39,942 nt of DNA. Origin: Flavobacteriia bacterium. Lineage in GTDB: Bacteria > Bacteroidota > Bacteroidia > Flavobacteriales_D > Crocinitomicaceae. This document shows positions 7,681 through 15,850 of this stretch, one piece after another (the stretch's first letter is position 1; each line of letters opens with the position of its first letter). A program made the translations under genes and the position numbers. A model generated the notes under the pieces. The model made no database searches, was not told the DNA's origin, and was given only the letters and a program-made list of their open reading frames with translations. The stretch is from positions 1 through 39,942 of the forward strand of contig CANHRS010000017.1 of NCBI GenBank assembly GCA_947463445.1. Reading direction: 5' to 3'.

Positions 7681-8392
7681 AGGTAGGTATTGAATGGTAT
7701 AATCCGATTAAAGTTAAGTTTAATTCTACAAATATGCCGTTTTTTGCGTGTATATCAAAACAATGAGCGTCTCCTCCAGTGACATAGATGGATAAGTTTT
7801 TATACTGGGATGTATATATCGCGATGAAACTATTGATCTCTGTCTGAATTCCCTGCATAACTCCACTATGTATACATGTTGTGGTTGAATTACCTAGGAT
7901 TGGTGGGAGACTATATTCTTGAACAAGTGGCAGTGCTCCTGTATATGTTTGGAGAGATTTGTAACGTAAATTAATACCTGGAGATATAGAACCTCCTAAA
8001 TAGCAATTATTTTCATCAATAAGGTCAAACTTAATACATGTACCAATATCAATTATCAAGTTTGCTGTATTTGATAAATAAGATGCGCCAATAATGTTTG
8101 CAAGTCGATCACTCCCTAAAGTTTCTGGTGTGGCATAGCGATGTTTAATAGGTAAAACTCCTGAGTTTTTAAAATGAATTGAATTAGGCATCATTTGTAA
8201 AAGCCAATTTGTTTCTTTTTCCGAACGAACTGATGATAAAATGGATTGATCAAATTGATATTCCATTAAAAAAGATTTTAATGCTTTCCAATCTTTGTTT
8301 CCAAAATAAAAAACTTCTTTCAAATTTGAGTCAGCAAATACCCCCGCCTTTATTCGTGTATTCCCTGCGTCAATTACTAAAGTTGTTTTCAT
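7670..8392 (-). CDS. coaX: Type III pantothenate kinase
   Basis: Makes 4'-phosphopantothenate, the first step of coenzyme A synthesis. The 240-residue protein shows the ASKHA-fold motifs of CoaX: DAGNTRIK at residues 8-15, IDIGTCIKFDLI in the middle, LGGSISPGINLR, and TGGDA near the end. The ATG at 8392 (MKTTLVIDAGN) is preferred to the one at 8401. The family starts close to VIDAGN, and a -7-like element at 8412-8419 would leave almost no leader for the earlier ATG. It is the first gene of the coaX-OMP-lptC-small TM-rnhA operon. Confidence 0.93.
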   Translation of the reverse strand: MKTTLVIDAGNTRIKAGVFADSNLKEVFYFGNKDWKALKSFLMEYQFDQSILSSVRSEKETNWLLQMMPNSIHFKNSGVLPIKHRYATPETLGSDRLANIIGASYLSNTANLIIDIGTCIKFDLIDENNCYLGGSISPGINLRYKSLQTYTGALPLVQEYSLPPILGNSTTTCIHSGVMQGIQTEINSFIAIYTSQYKNLSIYVTGGDAHCFDIHAKNGIFVELNLTLIGLYHSIPTYAS

Positions 8393-8411
8393 TTTATTCA
8401 TATATTTTGTA

Positions 8412-8419
8412 CAAAATTA
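8412..8419 (-). promoter_or_regulatory. -7 promoter element of the coaX operon
   Basis: On the minus strand the sequence reads TAATTTTG, a match to TAnnTTTG. Start of transcription is expected near 8405, giving a short leader to the ATG at 8392. A -33 element at the usual spacing is not evident. Confidence 0.35.
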
Positions 8420-8450
8420 CCTTTATTTTCAAAAAAACATGAAAATTTAA

Positions 8451-8478
8451 TTTTGTTTTAAAATTATTTATATATTTG
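8451..8478 (+). promoter_or_regulatory. Promoter of tRNA-Phe
   Basis: TATATTTG (8471-8478) matches the -7 consensus and predicts a start near 8485, about 9 bases before the mature tRNA. TTTTG at 8451-8455 could be the -33 element, but its 15-base spacing is shorter than usual. Confidence 0.45.
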
Positions 8479-8493
8479 CACTCAACAAAACGG

Positions 8494-8566
8494 GGGAGCG
8501 TAGCTCAGTCGGTAGAGCAAAGGACTGAAAATCCTTGTGTCGGGGGTTCGATTCCCTCCGCTCCCA
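8494..8566 (+). tRNA. tRNA-Phe (anticodon GAA)
   Basis: A complete cloverleaf of 73 bases. The acceptor stem GGGAGCG pairs with CGCTCCC, followed by discriminator A. The D arm has GCTC/GAGC around AGTCGGTA, and the anticodon arm has AAGGA/TCCTT around CTGAAAA with anticodon GAA. The variable loop is five bases, and the T arm has GGGGG/CCCTC around TTCGATT. The CCA end is not encoded (CAA follows). A strong hairpin terminator begins 5 bases downstream. Confidence 0.97.
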
Positions 8567-8570
8567 CAAA

Positions 8571-8598
8571 AAAAAAGGTGTCTTTAGACACCTTTTTT
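8571..8598. terminator. Bidirectional intrinsic terminator between tRNA-Phe and rnpB
   Basis: A 12-base stem (AAAAAAGGTGTC paired with GACACCTTTTTT) around a TTTA loop. There is a T run on the plus strand after the stem, and an equal A run before it that acts as a T run for minus-strand transcription. It can therefore stop both the tRNA transcript and any read-through from rnpB. Confidence 0.8.
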
Positions 8599-8640
8599 TG
8601 TTTTCAAATGTTTTTTTAAATAAACGATAAATAAAAAAAA

Positions 8641-9000
8641 GCAAGTCATAAGCCGGGTTCTGTGTTCGATTCCTCGAATAACTATCATTTATCTAGCCTT
8701 AAAATCACTCTTAAGATCCATCGACCTACCCTCCGAGTTTAGCGAGCAGCCATTCTATACTTTCGTATAACCCCAGTTTACATGGTCTTTCAGTCCGTAA
8801 GGTTTACCTTGCAATTTTTGTCGCCAAAAACACGGTAGGCTCTTACCCCACCTTTTCACCTTTTCCAAAATCTCTTTTGGTAGTTTTCCTTTCTGTGGCA
8901 CTTTCTGTACTGTTTGAACAGCCCTTCCAGTTAAGAAGTACGGTGCTCTATACTGCCCAGACTTTCCTCCTACATTACTGCAGGCGATAGTTTGACTTGC
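8641..9000 (-). ncRNA. rnpB: RNase P RNA (M1 RNA)
   Basis: About 360 bases with the universal bacterial RNase P signatures on the minus strand. Near the 5' end is GAGGAAAGTCTGGGC, in the middle GTGCCACAGAAA, and near the 3' end CAGAACCCGGCTTAT. The terminal helix P1 is explicit: the first bases GCAAGTCA pair with the last bases TGACTTGC, which fixes both ends. A T-rich run on the minus strand follows directly (8640-8633). This is the catalytic RNA that trims tRNA 5' ends. The open frame inside it (8755-9006) is a shadow. Confidence 0.95.
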
Positions 9001-9007
9001 TTTCAAA

Positions 9008-9015
9008 CAAATGTA
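9008..9015 (-). promoter_or_regulatory. -7 promoter element of rnpB
   Basis: Minus-strand TACATTTG matches TAnnTTTG. The predicted start near 9001 agrees with the 5' end of helix P1 at 9000, which supports both calls. No clear -33 element was found. Confidence 0.5.
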
Positions 9016-9077
9016 GTCAAATTTCTACTAAAACTTTTTAACTTTATCAGAATACCTTATTTAATACTATATTAACT

Positions 9078-9542
9078 ATGCTACTTTTATTAGTTCGTCA
9101 TGCGAATGCTCAAGCTAAATCTAATACTGGTAAGGATTTTGATCGATCTTTATCGGAGAAGGGAGTCATGCAAGCTATAAAATTGGGAGACTATATATCT
9201 TCACTAAATATAATAATGGATCATTTTTATGTGTCTAGTAGTAAAAGAACACGTGAAACTGCAGAACATGCGTTAAATTCAATGGCAAATATCAAATACG
9301 ATGATTCCCTCTATTTATCAGGGAGTAAAGAATTATTAAGATTTATTAATAAATTAGAAACTACTAGTAATTTATTGGTTCTTGGTCATAATGAAGGGAT
9401 TTCTTCGCTCGCCTCTAAATTAACTAATCAATGTATCGTATTAGATACCGCGAACGCTATATTAATTGAATTTAATTGTGATAATTCGAATGAAATTTCT
9501 GCAGAATCAGGAAAAATCATTGATTTTTTCAGTCCAATTTAG
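9078..9542 (+). CDS. SixA-like histidine phosphatase
   Basis: A 154-residue member of the histidine phosphatase (phosphoglycerate mutase-like) superfamily, in its short SixA-like form. The phospho-accepting RH motif is at the N-terminus (LVRHANA, Arg7-His8). Arg57 in SSSKRTRET and the second His104 in LGHNEG complete the active site. SixA in E. coli removes phosphate from a histidine on phosphotransfer proteins; here the substrate is unknown. No signal peptide. The 3' end overlaps the convergent rhomboid gene by 14 bases. Confidence 0.88.
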   Translation: MLLLLVRHANAQAKSNTGKDFDRSLSEKGVMQAIKLGDYISSLNIIMDHFYVSSSKRTRETAEHALNSMANIKYDDSLYLSGSKELLRFINKLETTSNLLVLGHNEGISSLASKLTNQCIVLDTANAILIEFNCDNSNEISAESGKIIDFFSPI

Positions 9543-10233
9543 TTTTGGTATAGGTGTATTTTAAGTCGGTACTACTGTTGTTTTGATATTGTTGTTCTAA
9601 GTCATGTAATACAATTTGAGTTTTATCTTCAATTGGTAATTTAATTTTTTCGTTAACCTTTTTGTTTGTAGGAACATCGTAGTAGTAACCCGCCAAAGCA
9701 ATTCCTGCAATACTCCCACCTAAATGTCCTTGCCACGAAACTTTTTCTTCCATAGGGAAAATTCCCCAAACTAAACTTCCGTATACAAATACTATTAATA
9801 ATGAAAGCGCTTGTAATTGCTTTTGTTTTCCTAAGACTCCACTTACGAATAAAAAACAGACAAGGGAATAAATTACACTACTTATACCAATATGAAATGA
9901 CCCCTCATTTTTTGCGATAATCCAAGTCAAAATTCCGGAAAGAAACCAACTTAAAAAGAATACCTGAAATGCAATTTTTCGATAATAGAAGAGTAGGGCA
10001 ATCGACAAAATGAAAATAGGAAAAGTATTATTTATAAGATGAAAAATATCGCTAGTGGAGTGTAATAATGGTGAAAAAAATACACCACTTAATCCGCTCA
10101 AAGTCCTAGGCATTATACCAAAATGAATTAAATCTATTGGCGAATAAAACTCACCCCAATATACCACCCATAAAAGTAAAATCAATAAAATTGGATATAG
10201 AATAATTTCTATATTAAATCTATTTTTTTGCAT
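9529..10233 (-). CDS. Rhomboid-family intramembrane serine protease
   Basis: A 234-residue protein with about six membrane helices followed by a hydrophilic cytoplasmic tail from residue ~190. Rhomboid features are seen: HLINN (65-69, the HxxxN oxyanion-side motif), the nucleophile Ser118 in HIGISS and the base His169 in SWQGHLGGSIAG. The usual GxSG is GISS here, a conservative change that other rhomboids tolerate. Rhomboids cleave membrane proteins within the bilayer; the substrate is unknown. It appears to be a single-gene unit on the minus strand. Confidence 0.88.
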   Translation of the reverse strand: MQKNRFNIEIILYPILLILLLWVVYWGEFYSPIDLIHFGIMPRTLSGLSGVFFSPLLHSTSDIFHLINNTFPIFILSIALLFYYRKIAFQVFFLSWFLSGILTWIIAKNEGSFHIGISSVIYSLVCFLFVSGVLGKQKQLQALSLLIVFVYGSLVWGIFPMEEKVSWQGHLGGSIAGIALAGYYYDVPTNKKVNEKIKLPIEDKTQIVLHDLEQQYQNNSSTDLKYTYTKTKLD

Positions 10234-10336
10234 GAAACGTTTTTATACTGTCTTACGCTTCAATTATCGTTCCTGAAAATATTTGCTGACATCTTGACGT
10301 ATATTTAAAACGTATTATTTAGTTTTATAATTGTAT

Positions 10337-11083
10337 TTACGCATTGTTTATTTCGGTTAAATAATCTGAAATAAACTTAAAATTACATAGATCTTCTTCA
10401 ATGTAATTTCCTATAACAATTATATTAACACCTGCTTTTTTAAGTGAAATTAATTTTTTAGTTGTTTTTATTCCTCCTCCTACTATAATAGGGGCGTTTG
10501 TATGGTTTTTAATTTCTTTAATTAAAGAACATGGCACTGTTTTTTTTGCGCCACTTCCAGCATCTAAAAAAATGATTTTTTTACCTTGAAGTAGACCTGC
10601 TAACGAAATTTTTAGTGCTTGTTTTTTTGCGTTTCTAGGAAGAGGAATAGACGAACTTATTTTAGCAACAGAACTGTCACTATTACCATTAATCAAGAGG
10701 TAGGCGGTAGGTAAAATCTCCACATTCGAGTGATAAATTTCCACCGAGTTTTCTACATGTTGATCAATCAGGAATTTAGTATTTCTACTTGTTAGTAAAC
10801 TTAAATATAGAATACCATCTGCACAATGTGAAAATTGCTGATTGGAACCAGGAAATAATATGACAGGAAATTTACAATTCTTTTTTAAGAATTCAACAAC
10901 AAATTCTACATGCTTTTTTTTTGCACTGCTACCGCCAACAAATAGGAATTGTACGTCACTATTTTCTAGTGTTTCAAGTAATGAGTTTAATTGCGCTTCT
11001 GTATTTGTTTTTTCAGGATCAATTAAAATTGCAATTTGACCAACTGAATTTAGTATGGATGAGTAAATTGATTTTTTTTTCAT
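10337..11083 (-). CDS. Geranylgeranylglyceryl phosphate synthase family protein
   Basis: A 248-residue TIM-barrel enzyme of the GGGPS/PcrB family, which joins a polyprenyl diphosphate to glycerol-1-phosphate, the ether-lipid step best known in archaea. Motifs: LIDPEK (residues 20-25), FVGGSS, ILFPGS, FLDAGSGA and VGGGIKT near the C-terminal phosphate site. Group II GGGPS enzymes are known from Bacteroidota. The ATG at 11083 (MKKKSIYSS) is chosen over an upstream ATG at 11128, since the latter adds a hydrophobic leader inside the neighbouring gene. With this start the gene lies 7 bases after the phosphopantetheinyl transferase gene, apparently in one operon. Confidence 0.9.
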   Translation of the reverse strand: MKKKSIYSSILNSVGQIAILIDPEKTNTEAQLNSLLETLENSDVQFLFVGGSSAKKKHVEFVVEFLKKNCKFPVILFPGSNQQFSHCADGILYLSLLTSRNTKFLIDQHVENSVEIYHSNVEILPTAYLLINGNSDSSVAKISSSIPLPRNAKKQALKISLAGLLQGKKIIFLDAGSGAKKTVPCSLIKEIKNHTNAPIIVGGGIKTTKKLISLKKAGVNIIVIGNYIEEDLCNFKFISDYLTEINNA

Positions 11084-11090
11084 CACTAAT

Positions 11091-11711
11091 TTAATAAGTA
11101 TAACAAAGAATGTGATTGTTAAATTCAATCATCTCTAATGGAATTATTCCCTCTGAAATACGATTTGATATACCGTACCAATTTTTCATGTTTTCGTGAA
11201 AAATGGATAAATCATTTTGAAAACTTATACCTGAAATGTTTGTCCATTTATAAAGTGCTTCTTTAGCACACCAAAATTGCGTGTAGTGAATTGACTCATT
11301 AATAGATTCTAAAGTTAAAATTTCATTTTTATGCATGAATTTTTGTCCTAATGGAATTATTTTATCTTGAATTAACTCAATATCGATTCCAATTCGTTCA
11401 TCTGTTGTTACTGCGAGTGCTATGTAAGTTGTGGTATGACTTATTGATATAGAAAAAGATTTATCTTTAAAGTATGGAGCACCCAGTGATGTGTATTTGA
11501 TTTCTTTACCTGGGAAAAATTTGTTTCGTAAATATCGTACGAGTAAAAATTCTTTCCTTCTTTTATCAGTCTTTAATGAAAAGTATTCTTTATTCTCACT
11601 TTCTAATAAATGAATATATGACTCATCACTAGATAAATTTATCCAATTTGTTGTAATATAGATTTGTGTATTTTTTTTTGAGAATGTAAAAATATCTTCA
11701 TTGAATTGCAT
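11091..11711 (-). CDS. 4'-phosphopantetheinyl transferase superfamily protein
   Basis: A 206-residue Sfp-type transferase, which moves phosphopantetheine from coenzyme A to a serine of acyl or peptidyl carrier proteins. The magnesium-binding residues are seen as GIDIE (Asp110, Glu112) and WCAKEALYKW (Glu151). The two-lobed length suits the Sfp class better than the short AcpS class. The gene is directly upstream of the GGGP synthase gene, a pairing I recall from other Flavobacteriales. A minus-strand TAATTTTG at 11716-11723 could be its -7 element, but this would make the message almost leaderless. Confidence 0.9.
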   Translation of the reverse strand: MQFNEDIFTFSKKNTQIYITTNWINLSSDESYIHLLESENKEYFSLKTDKRRKEFLLVRYLRNKFFPGKEIKYTSLGAPYFKDKSFSISISHTTTYIALAVTTDERIGIDIELIQDKIIPLGQKFMHKNEILTLESINESIHYTQFWCAKEALYKWTNISGISFQNDLSIFHENMKNWYGISNRISEGIIPLEMIEFNNHILCYTY

Positions 11712-11770
11712 ATTACAAAATTACATACAAATTTTAGAAGCTCAAATTTGAAAATTAAAAAACAGTCAAC

Positions 11771-11825
11771 TTTAACAAATTGTTAAAAATGTTTGAAAGA
11801 AATGCTAGGTTAAATTTTGTTAACC
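11771..11825. promoter_or_regulatory. Two inverted repeats upstream of the receptor cluster
   Basis: TTTAACA-n3-TGTTAAA (11771-11787) and GGTTAA-n6-TTAACC (11808-11825) are both perfect and share the half-site GTTAA/TTAAC. The second overlaps the proposed -33 element of the promoter for the gene at 11912. Dimeric regulator sites are an inference. Confidence 0.4.
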
Positions 11826-11846
11826 CATTTTTTTCCACTTTATTTG
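11815..11846 (+). promoter_or_regulatory. Promoter of the TonB receptor/giant protein/PorV cluster
   Basis: A -33 TTTG (11816-11819) and a -7 TTTATTTG (11839-11846, one mismatch to TAnnTTTG) are separated by 19 bases, the normal Bacteroidota spacing. The start is predicted near 11853, giving a leader of roughly 60 bases. Confidence 0.4.
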
Positions 11847-11911
11847 CAGTTGATTTTTTGACCTTTTGTGCGAAATAATCACTTTTTATAAAAAATTTTA
11901 ATTTTTTTAAT

Positions 11912-14900
11912 ATGGTACGTAAGCTCTCTTTCTTAATTTTAACTGTTTTTTTATCAGTGGCTTATAGTTTTTCTCAAAATGGTACTGGTGAGATTACTGG
12001 TTTTGTTTTTGATGCTATCAATAAGTCGGAAGGCGTATTCGATGCTAAAATCATAGTGAAATCTGGCACTGAAACAAAATATATAGGCAAAACCGATTTT
12101 AATGGTAAATATCGTTTATCTGGAATACAACCTGGTATGTATGATATTTATGTAACTCAAAATTTAGAAGGATATGAGCCTACAGGTTTGACAGGTGTAA
12201 TTGTTTCATCTGATAAAATCAATACATTAGAACCTTTCTTTTTAGAAAAAGCGAAAGTGGAAAAACCTACAACAAATAATACAACCAATAGTAATGTTGG
12301 AACTAAGCCAACTGCAAATAAAAGTGGAGAAAAAGAATTAGATGCTGCAAAAATAAAAACCAAGAAATATGTTCGACCATTAATTGATAAAGATGGTGGT
12401 GCTTCAGGAGATTCTAAAGGGGCAGGTGAAATAAAAGAAATGGCCGTTCGTGATGTTGCTGGTGTTGTTGGTACAATGGCAGGTGTAAATAACAGTACAG
12501 GTGAGATGAGTTTGCGTGGAGGTGCTGGAGATGCTACGATTGCTTTCATTGACGGACAAAAAGTTCGTGGTGGTTTGAATCTACCAAAAGGTGCATTTGA
12601 AGAGATTAGCGTTATGACTGGTGGTATACCAGCTAGTTACGGAGATGCAACCGGTGGAATCATTTCTGTAACTACTAAAGGCCCTACTTCAAGTTATTTT
12701 GGTAATGCAGAAATTGTAAGTTCAGGAATTTATTTCAAAGGTAAAGATCCAAATGGATATGATGGAAAGGTTTTTGGATTTGACAAATACGGATATAACT
12801 TATTTGAAGGTATGTTATCCGGACCATTATTATTTAAAAAAGATTCTTTAGGTAATAAAGAAAAACCAATTTTAGGTTTTTTACTTTCAGCAAATTACAC
12901 CAATCAGTTAGATAGCCGTCCATTGGCAAATGGTGGTGGTTATAGAGTTAAAAAAGATGTTAGAGATGAAATTATTGCAAATCCTTTAAGGGCTATGCCT
13001 GATGGCAAAGTTCCTTTACATGCTACTAACTTTTTAAGAGCAAATGATTTTGAGCAAAATCCTTGGAGAATGAATGCCGCTACTTCTGCATTCACTTCAA
13101 CTGCTAAAATTGACGTTAAAACAGGTCCAACGATTAATTTGACTTTTGGTTCTACTTTTAATTATAATTTTGGTAAACAGTATTCTTATACTAGTTCATT
13201 ATTAAATTTTGCTAATAATGGCGATTATACATCTTCTGATTTCCGAGTTTATGGTCGTTTTACCCAACGTTTTGATAATTCAAAAGATCCTCAAGCATTA
13301 ATTAAAAGTGCTAGTTACTCTTTAATGGTAGACTACTCAAGTTCGTCTAGCGCTAATTACGACGGACGTTTTAAATATAATGCATTTGATTATGGACACG
13401 TAGGTACATTTACAACTAGACAAGCACCTACTTACAGATTCAATCCTGTAAATTTGATTGCTTCTCAGGACGGTTTTAGAGATGAAAGAGTTGATTTCTC
13501 TCCATCTAAATCAAACAATGCTTTAGCATCAATTACGTCGCAATATTATTCTATTTACGCGAATAACCCAGAAGGTCATTATGAGAATCTTAACCAAATT
13601 CAACAAGGAAATGCGCTAATAAATGGAGATTCTCCGGCAAATGTATATGATTTGTGGAGTAATATTGGTAGTCCTTACAATTACATGGGGAAATCTCAAG
13701 CAGAACAATTTCGTGTTACAGGTAACGGTAACGTAATTGTTGGTGGTCATAAAATAACTCTTGGTTTTGAGTTTGAACAACGTTTTGATAGATCATGGAG
13801 TTCATCTAATCCGATTAATCTTTGGTTTTTAGCAAGAAAATATACTAATTCTCACATCTCTGAGTTAGATTATTCAAAAGGTGATACTGTAAATATGGGT
13901 AACTATAAACAAGTTACATTTGAAAGATTAAATGCAGGTTATGCTTACAAACACAATGGAATTTTTGGTGGACAAGAAGCACAAAAAAAGTTCTCAGAGG
14001 GTAATCCTGATGCACAGGAAAGTCAATATTTCTTTGATTATAATCTGAGAAATAAATTAAACCTTTCAGATGGAGGTGCTAATAGTTCTTTTGTTGATGT
14101 TAATCGTCTAGATCCAAGTTTGTTATCCGTAGATATGTTTTCCGCTGATGAATTAATGAATAATGGAAATGCATACATTTCTTACTTTGGATATGATAAA
14201 GCAGGAACTAAAACATACGGTAAAACGGATATAAATAACTATTTCACAAAATTTGACAAACATGGTAATTATGAACGTGCTATAGGTGCTTTTCAACCTA
14301 TATACGTTGCTGGTTATATAATGGATAAATTTTCAATTAATGATTTGTTGTTTAACGTAGGTTTACGCGTAGACGCATTTGATGCTAATCAGCCAGTTCT
14401 AAAAGATCCTTATTTATTATTCAATGCTAATACAGTTGGACAAGCAAAAGCAATATATAGTAAAGAACCTTCTACGCATGCTTGGTTAGCAGACGATAAT
14501 AAACAATTAGTAATTCCATCATCTATGGGTGATAACTATGTTGTATATGTAAATGATGTAAATAATCCAACAGAAATTAATGGTTATCGTTCTGGTTCTA
14601 ATTGGTTTAATGCGCAAGGTATTCCAGTCGATAATCCAAGAGTATTAGAAGGGCCTGGAGGAATTGCACCATGGTTAATTGATCCAAAAGTAAAGACAAT
14701 AAATGCAAGTGCTTTTGAACAGTATAAACCACAAATTAATTTTATGCCACGTTTTTCTTTTTCGTTTCCTATATCTGATCAAGCATTATTTTTTGCCCAT
14801 TATGATATCTTAACGAAAAGACCTTCCTCATCAAATAGATTTGATCCTACAGATTATCAATTTATTTCTTTGGTTTCTTCCCCTTTAATCAGTAACCCTA

Positions 14901-15823
14901 ATTTGAAACCAGAAACTACAATTGATTATGAGTTAGGTTTTCAACAAGTATTAACTAAAACTTCTTCAATTAAAATTTCTGCATATTACCGTGAACAAAG
15001 AAATCAGGTTCAATTGGTAAATGTTTTTAATGCATATCCTAAATCATATAAAACATATGGTAATCGTGATTTTGGTACTGTTAAAGGTTTAACAGTTGCT
15101 TACGATTTACGCAGAACTGGTAATTTACGGATGACAGCTAACTATACACTTCAATTTGCAGAAGGAACAGGAACAGATGCAGCTTCAATAGCTTCTTTTA
15201 TTCAAGCTGGTTTACCAAATCTTCGAAATATATTTCCTTACGATTATGATACGAGACATCAATTTAATTTTGTGACAGACTATCGTTATGGTGAGGGCGA
15301 GGCTTATAATGGACCTGAATTTGCTGGTGTAAAATTATTCGAAAATGTTGGTTTAAATATTACAACAAATGTTTTCTCTGGTAATCCATATTCTTCACAA
15401 GCATCAATTACAAATGCTGCAGCTATGGGGCCACTAGCATCTGGATTGACAGGTACTTTGAATGGTTCTCGTAAACCATGGTCGTATCGATTAGATATGC
15501 AATTAGATAAGAATATTCAAATTACGATAAAAGATAAATCTGTAACCGCTTCAGATCCAAACTTAAATAAAGATAAAAAGGTCTTTTTGAATGTGTATAT
15601 CAGAGCTACTAACTTATTTAATCAATTTAATGTGGTAAATGTTTATAGAGCAACTGGTAACTGGGATGATGATGGATACTTAGCTGCATCTCAATTTCAA
15701 CAGTCCATTCAAAATCAGTATGACGAAGTTTCGTTTAGAGACTATTATACAATGAAAGTACAAAACGCATTTAATATTAGTTCACCTAGAACAATTCGTT
15801 TAGGTGTAAGATTTGATTTTTAA
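11912..15823 (+). CDS. TonB-dependent receptor-like outer-membrane protein with carboxypeptidase regulatory-like domain
   Basis: A 1303-residue outer-membrane protein. A signal peptide covers residues 1-~21 (ending YSFSQ). A carboxypeptidase regulatory-like beta domain spans ~24-114 (GEITGFVFDA, GKTDFNGKYRLSGIQPGMYD). An Asn/Thr/Lys-rich linker follows (~115-150), then a plug domain at ~175-258 (MSLRGGAGDATIAFIDGQ, GGIPASYGDATGGIISVTT) and a long barrel ending in Phe (GVRFDF), the usual last residue of outer-membrane barrels. It resembles the receptor-like proteins that accompany large T9SS cargo rather than a SusC pair, as no SusD gene is present. It leads a cluster with the two following genes (gaps of 27 and 18 bases). 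The ligand is unknown. Confidence 0.88.
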   Translation: MVRKLSFLILTVFLSVAYSFSQNGTGEITGFVFDAINKSEGVFDAKIIVKSGTETKYIGKTDFNGKYRLSGIQPGMYDIYVTQNLEGYEPTGLTGVIVSSDKINTLEPFFLEKAKVEKPTTNNTTNSNVGTKPTANKSGEKELDAAKIKTKKYVRPLIDKDGGASGDSKGAGEIKEMAVRDVAGVVGTMAGVNNSTGEMSLRGGAGDATIAFIDGQKVRGGLNLPKGAFEEISVMTGGIPASYGDATGGIISVTTKGPTSSYFGNAEIVSSGIYFKGKDPNGYDGKVFGFDKYGYNLFEGMLSGPLLFKKDSLGNKEKPILGFLLSANYTNQLDSRPLANGGGYRVKKDVRDEIIANPLRAMPDGKVPLHATNFLRANDFEQNPWRMNAATSAFTSTAKIDVKTGPTINLTFGSTFNYNFGKQYSYTSSLLNFANNGDYTSSDFRVYGRFTQRFDNSKDPQALIKSASYSLMVDYSSSSSANYDGRFKYNAFDYGHVGTFTTRQAPTYRFNPVNLIASQDGFRDERVDFSPSKSNNALASITSQYYSIYANNPEGHYENLNQIQQGNALINGDSPANVYDLWSNIGSPYNYMGKSQAEQFRVTGNGNVIVGGHKITLGFEFEQRFDRSWSSSNPINLWFLARKYTNSHISELDYSKGDTVNMGNYKQVTFERLNAGYAYKHNGIFGGQEAQKKFSEGNPDAQESQYFFDYNLRNKLNLSDGGANSSFVDVNRLDPSLLSVDMFSADELMNNGNAYISYFGYDKAGTKTYGKTDINNYFTKFDKHGNYERAIGAFQPIYVAGYIMDKFSINDLLFNVGLRVDAFDANQPVLKDPYLLFNANTVGQAKAIYSKEPSTHAWLADDNKQLVIPSSMGDNYVVYVNDVNNPTEINGYRSGSNWFNAQGIPVDNPRVLEGPGGIAPWLIDPKVKTINASAFEQYKPQINFMPRFSFSFPISDQALFFAHYDILTKRPSSSNRFDPTDYQFISLVSSPLISNPNLKPETTIDYELGFQQVLTKTSSIKISAYYREQRNQVQLVNVFNAYPKSYKTYGNRDFGTVKGLTVAYDLRRTGNLRMTANYTLQFAEGTGTDAASIASFIQAGLPNLRNIFPYDYDTRHQFNFVTDYRYGEGEAYNGPEFAGVKLFENVGLNITTNVFSGNPYSSQASITNAAAMGPLASGLTGTLNGSRKPWSYRLDMQLDKNIQITIKDKSVTASDPNLNKDKKVFLNVYIRATNLFNQFNVVNVYRATGNWDDDGYLAASQFQQSIQNQYDEVSFRDYYTMKVQNAFNISSPRTIRLGVRFDF

Positions 15824-15850
15824 TAGAATATTACTTTAAAAAATATAGCT

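Noticed and set aside
8755-9006. An 83-codon open frame on the minus strand
   Set aside because: It lies wholly inside the RNase P RNA gene, whose conserved motifs and P1 helix explain the sequence.
12157-12549. A 130-codon open frame antisense to the receptor gene
   Set aside because: It is a shadow of the regulatory/plug region of the real gene; composition is Pro/Ser-rich without any domain, and it has no promoter.
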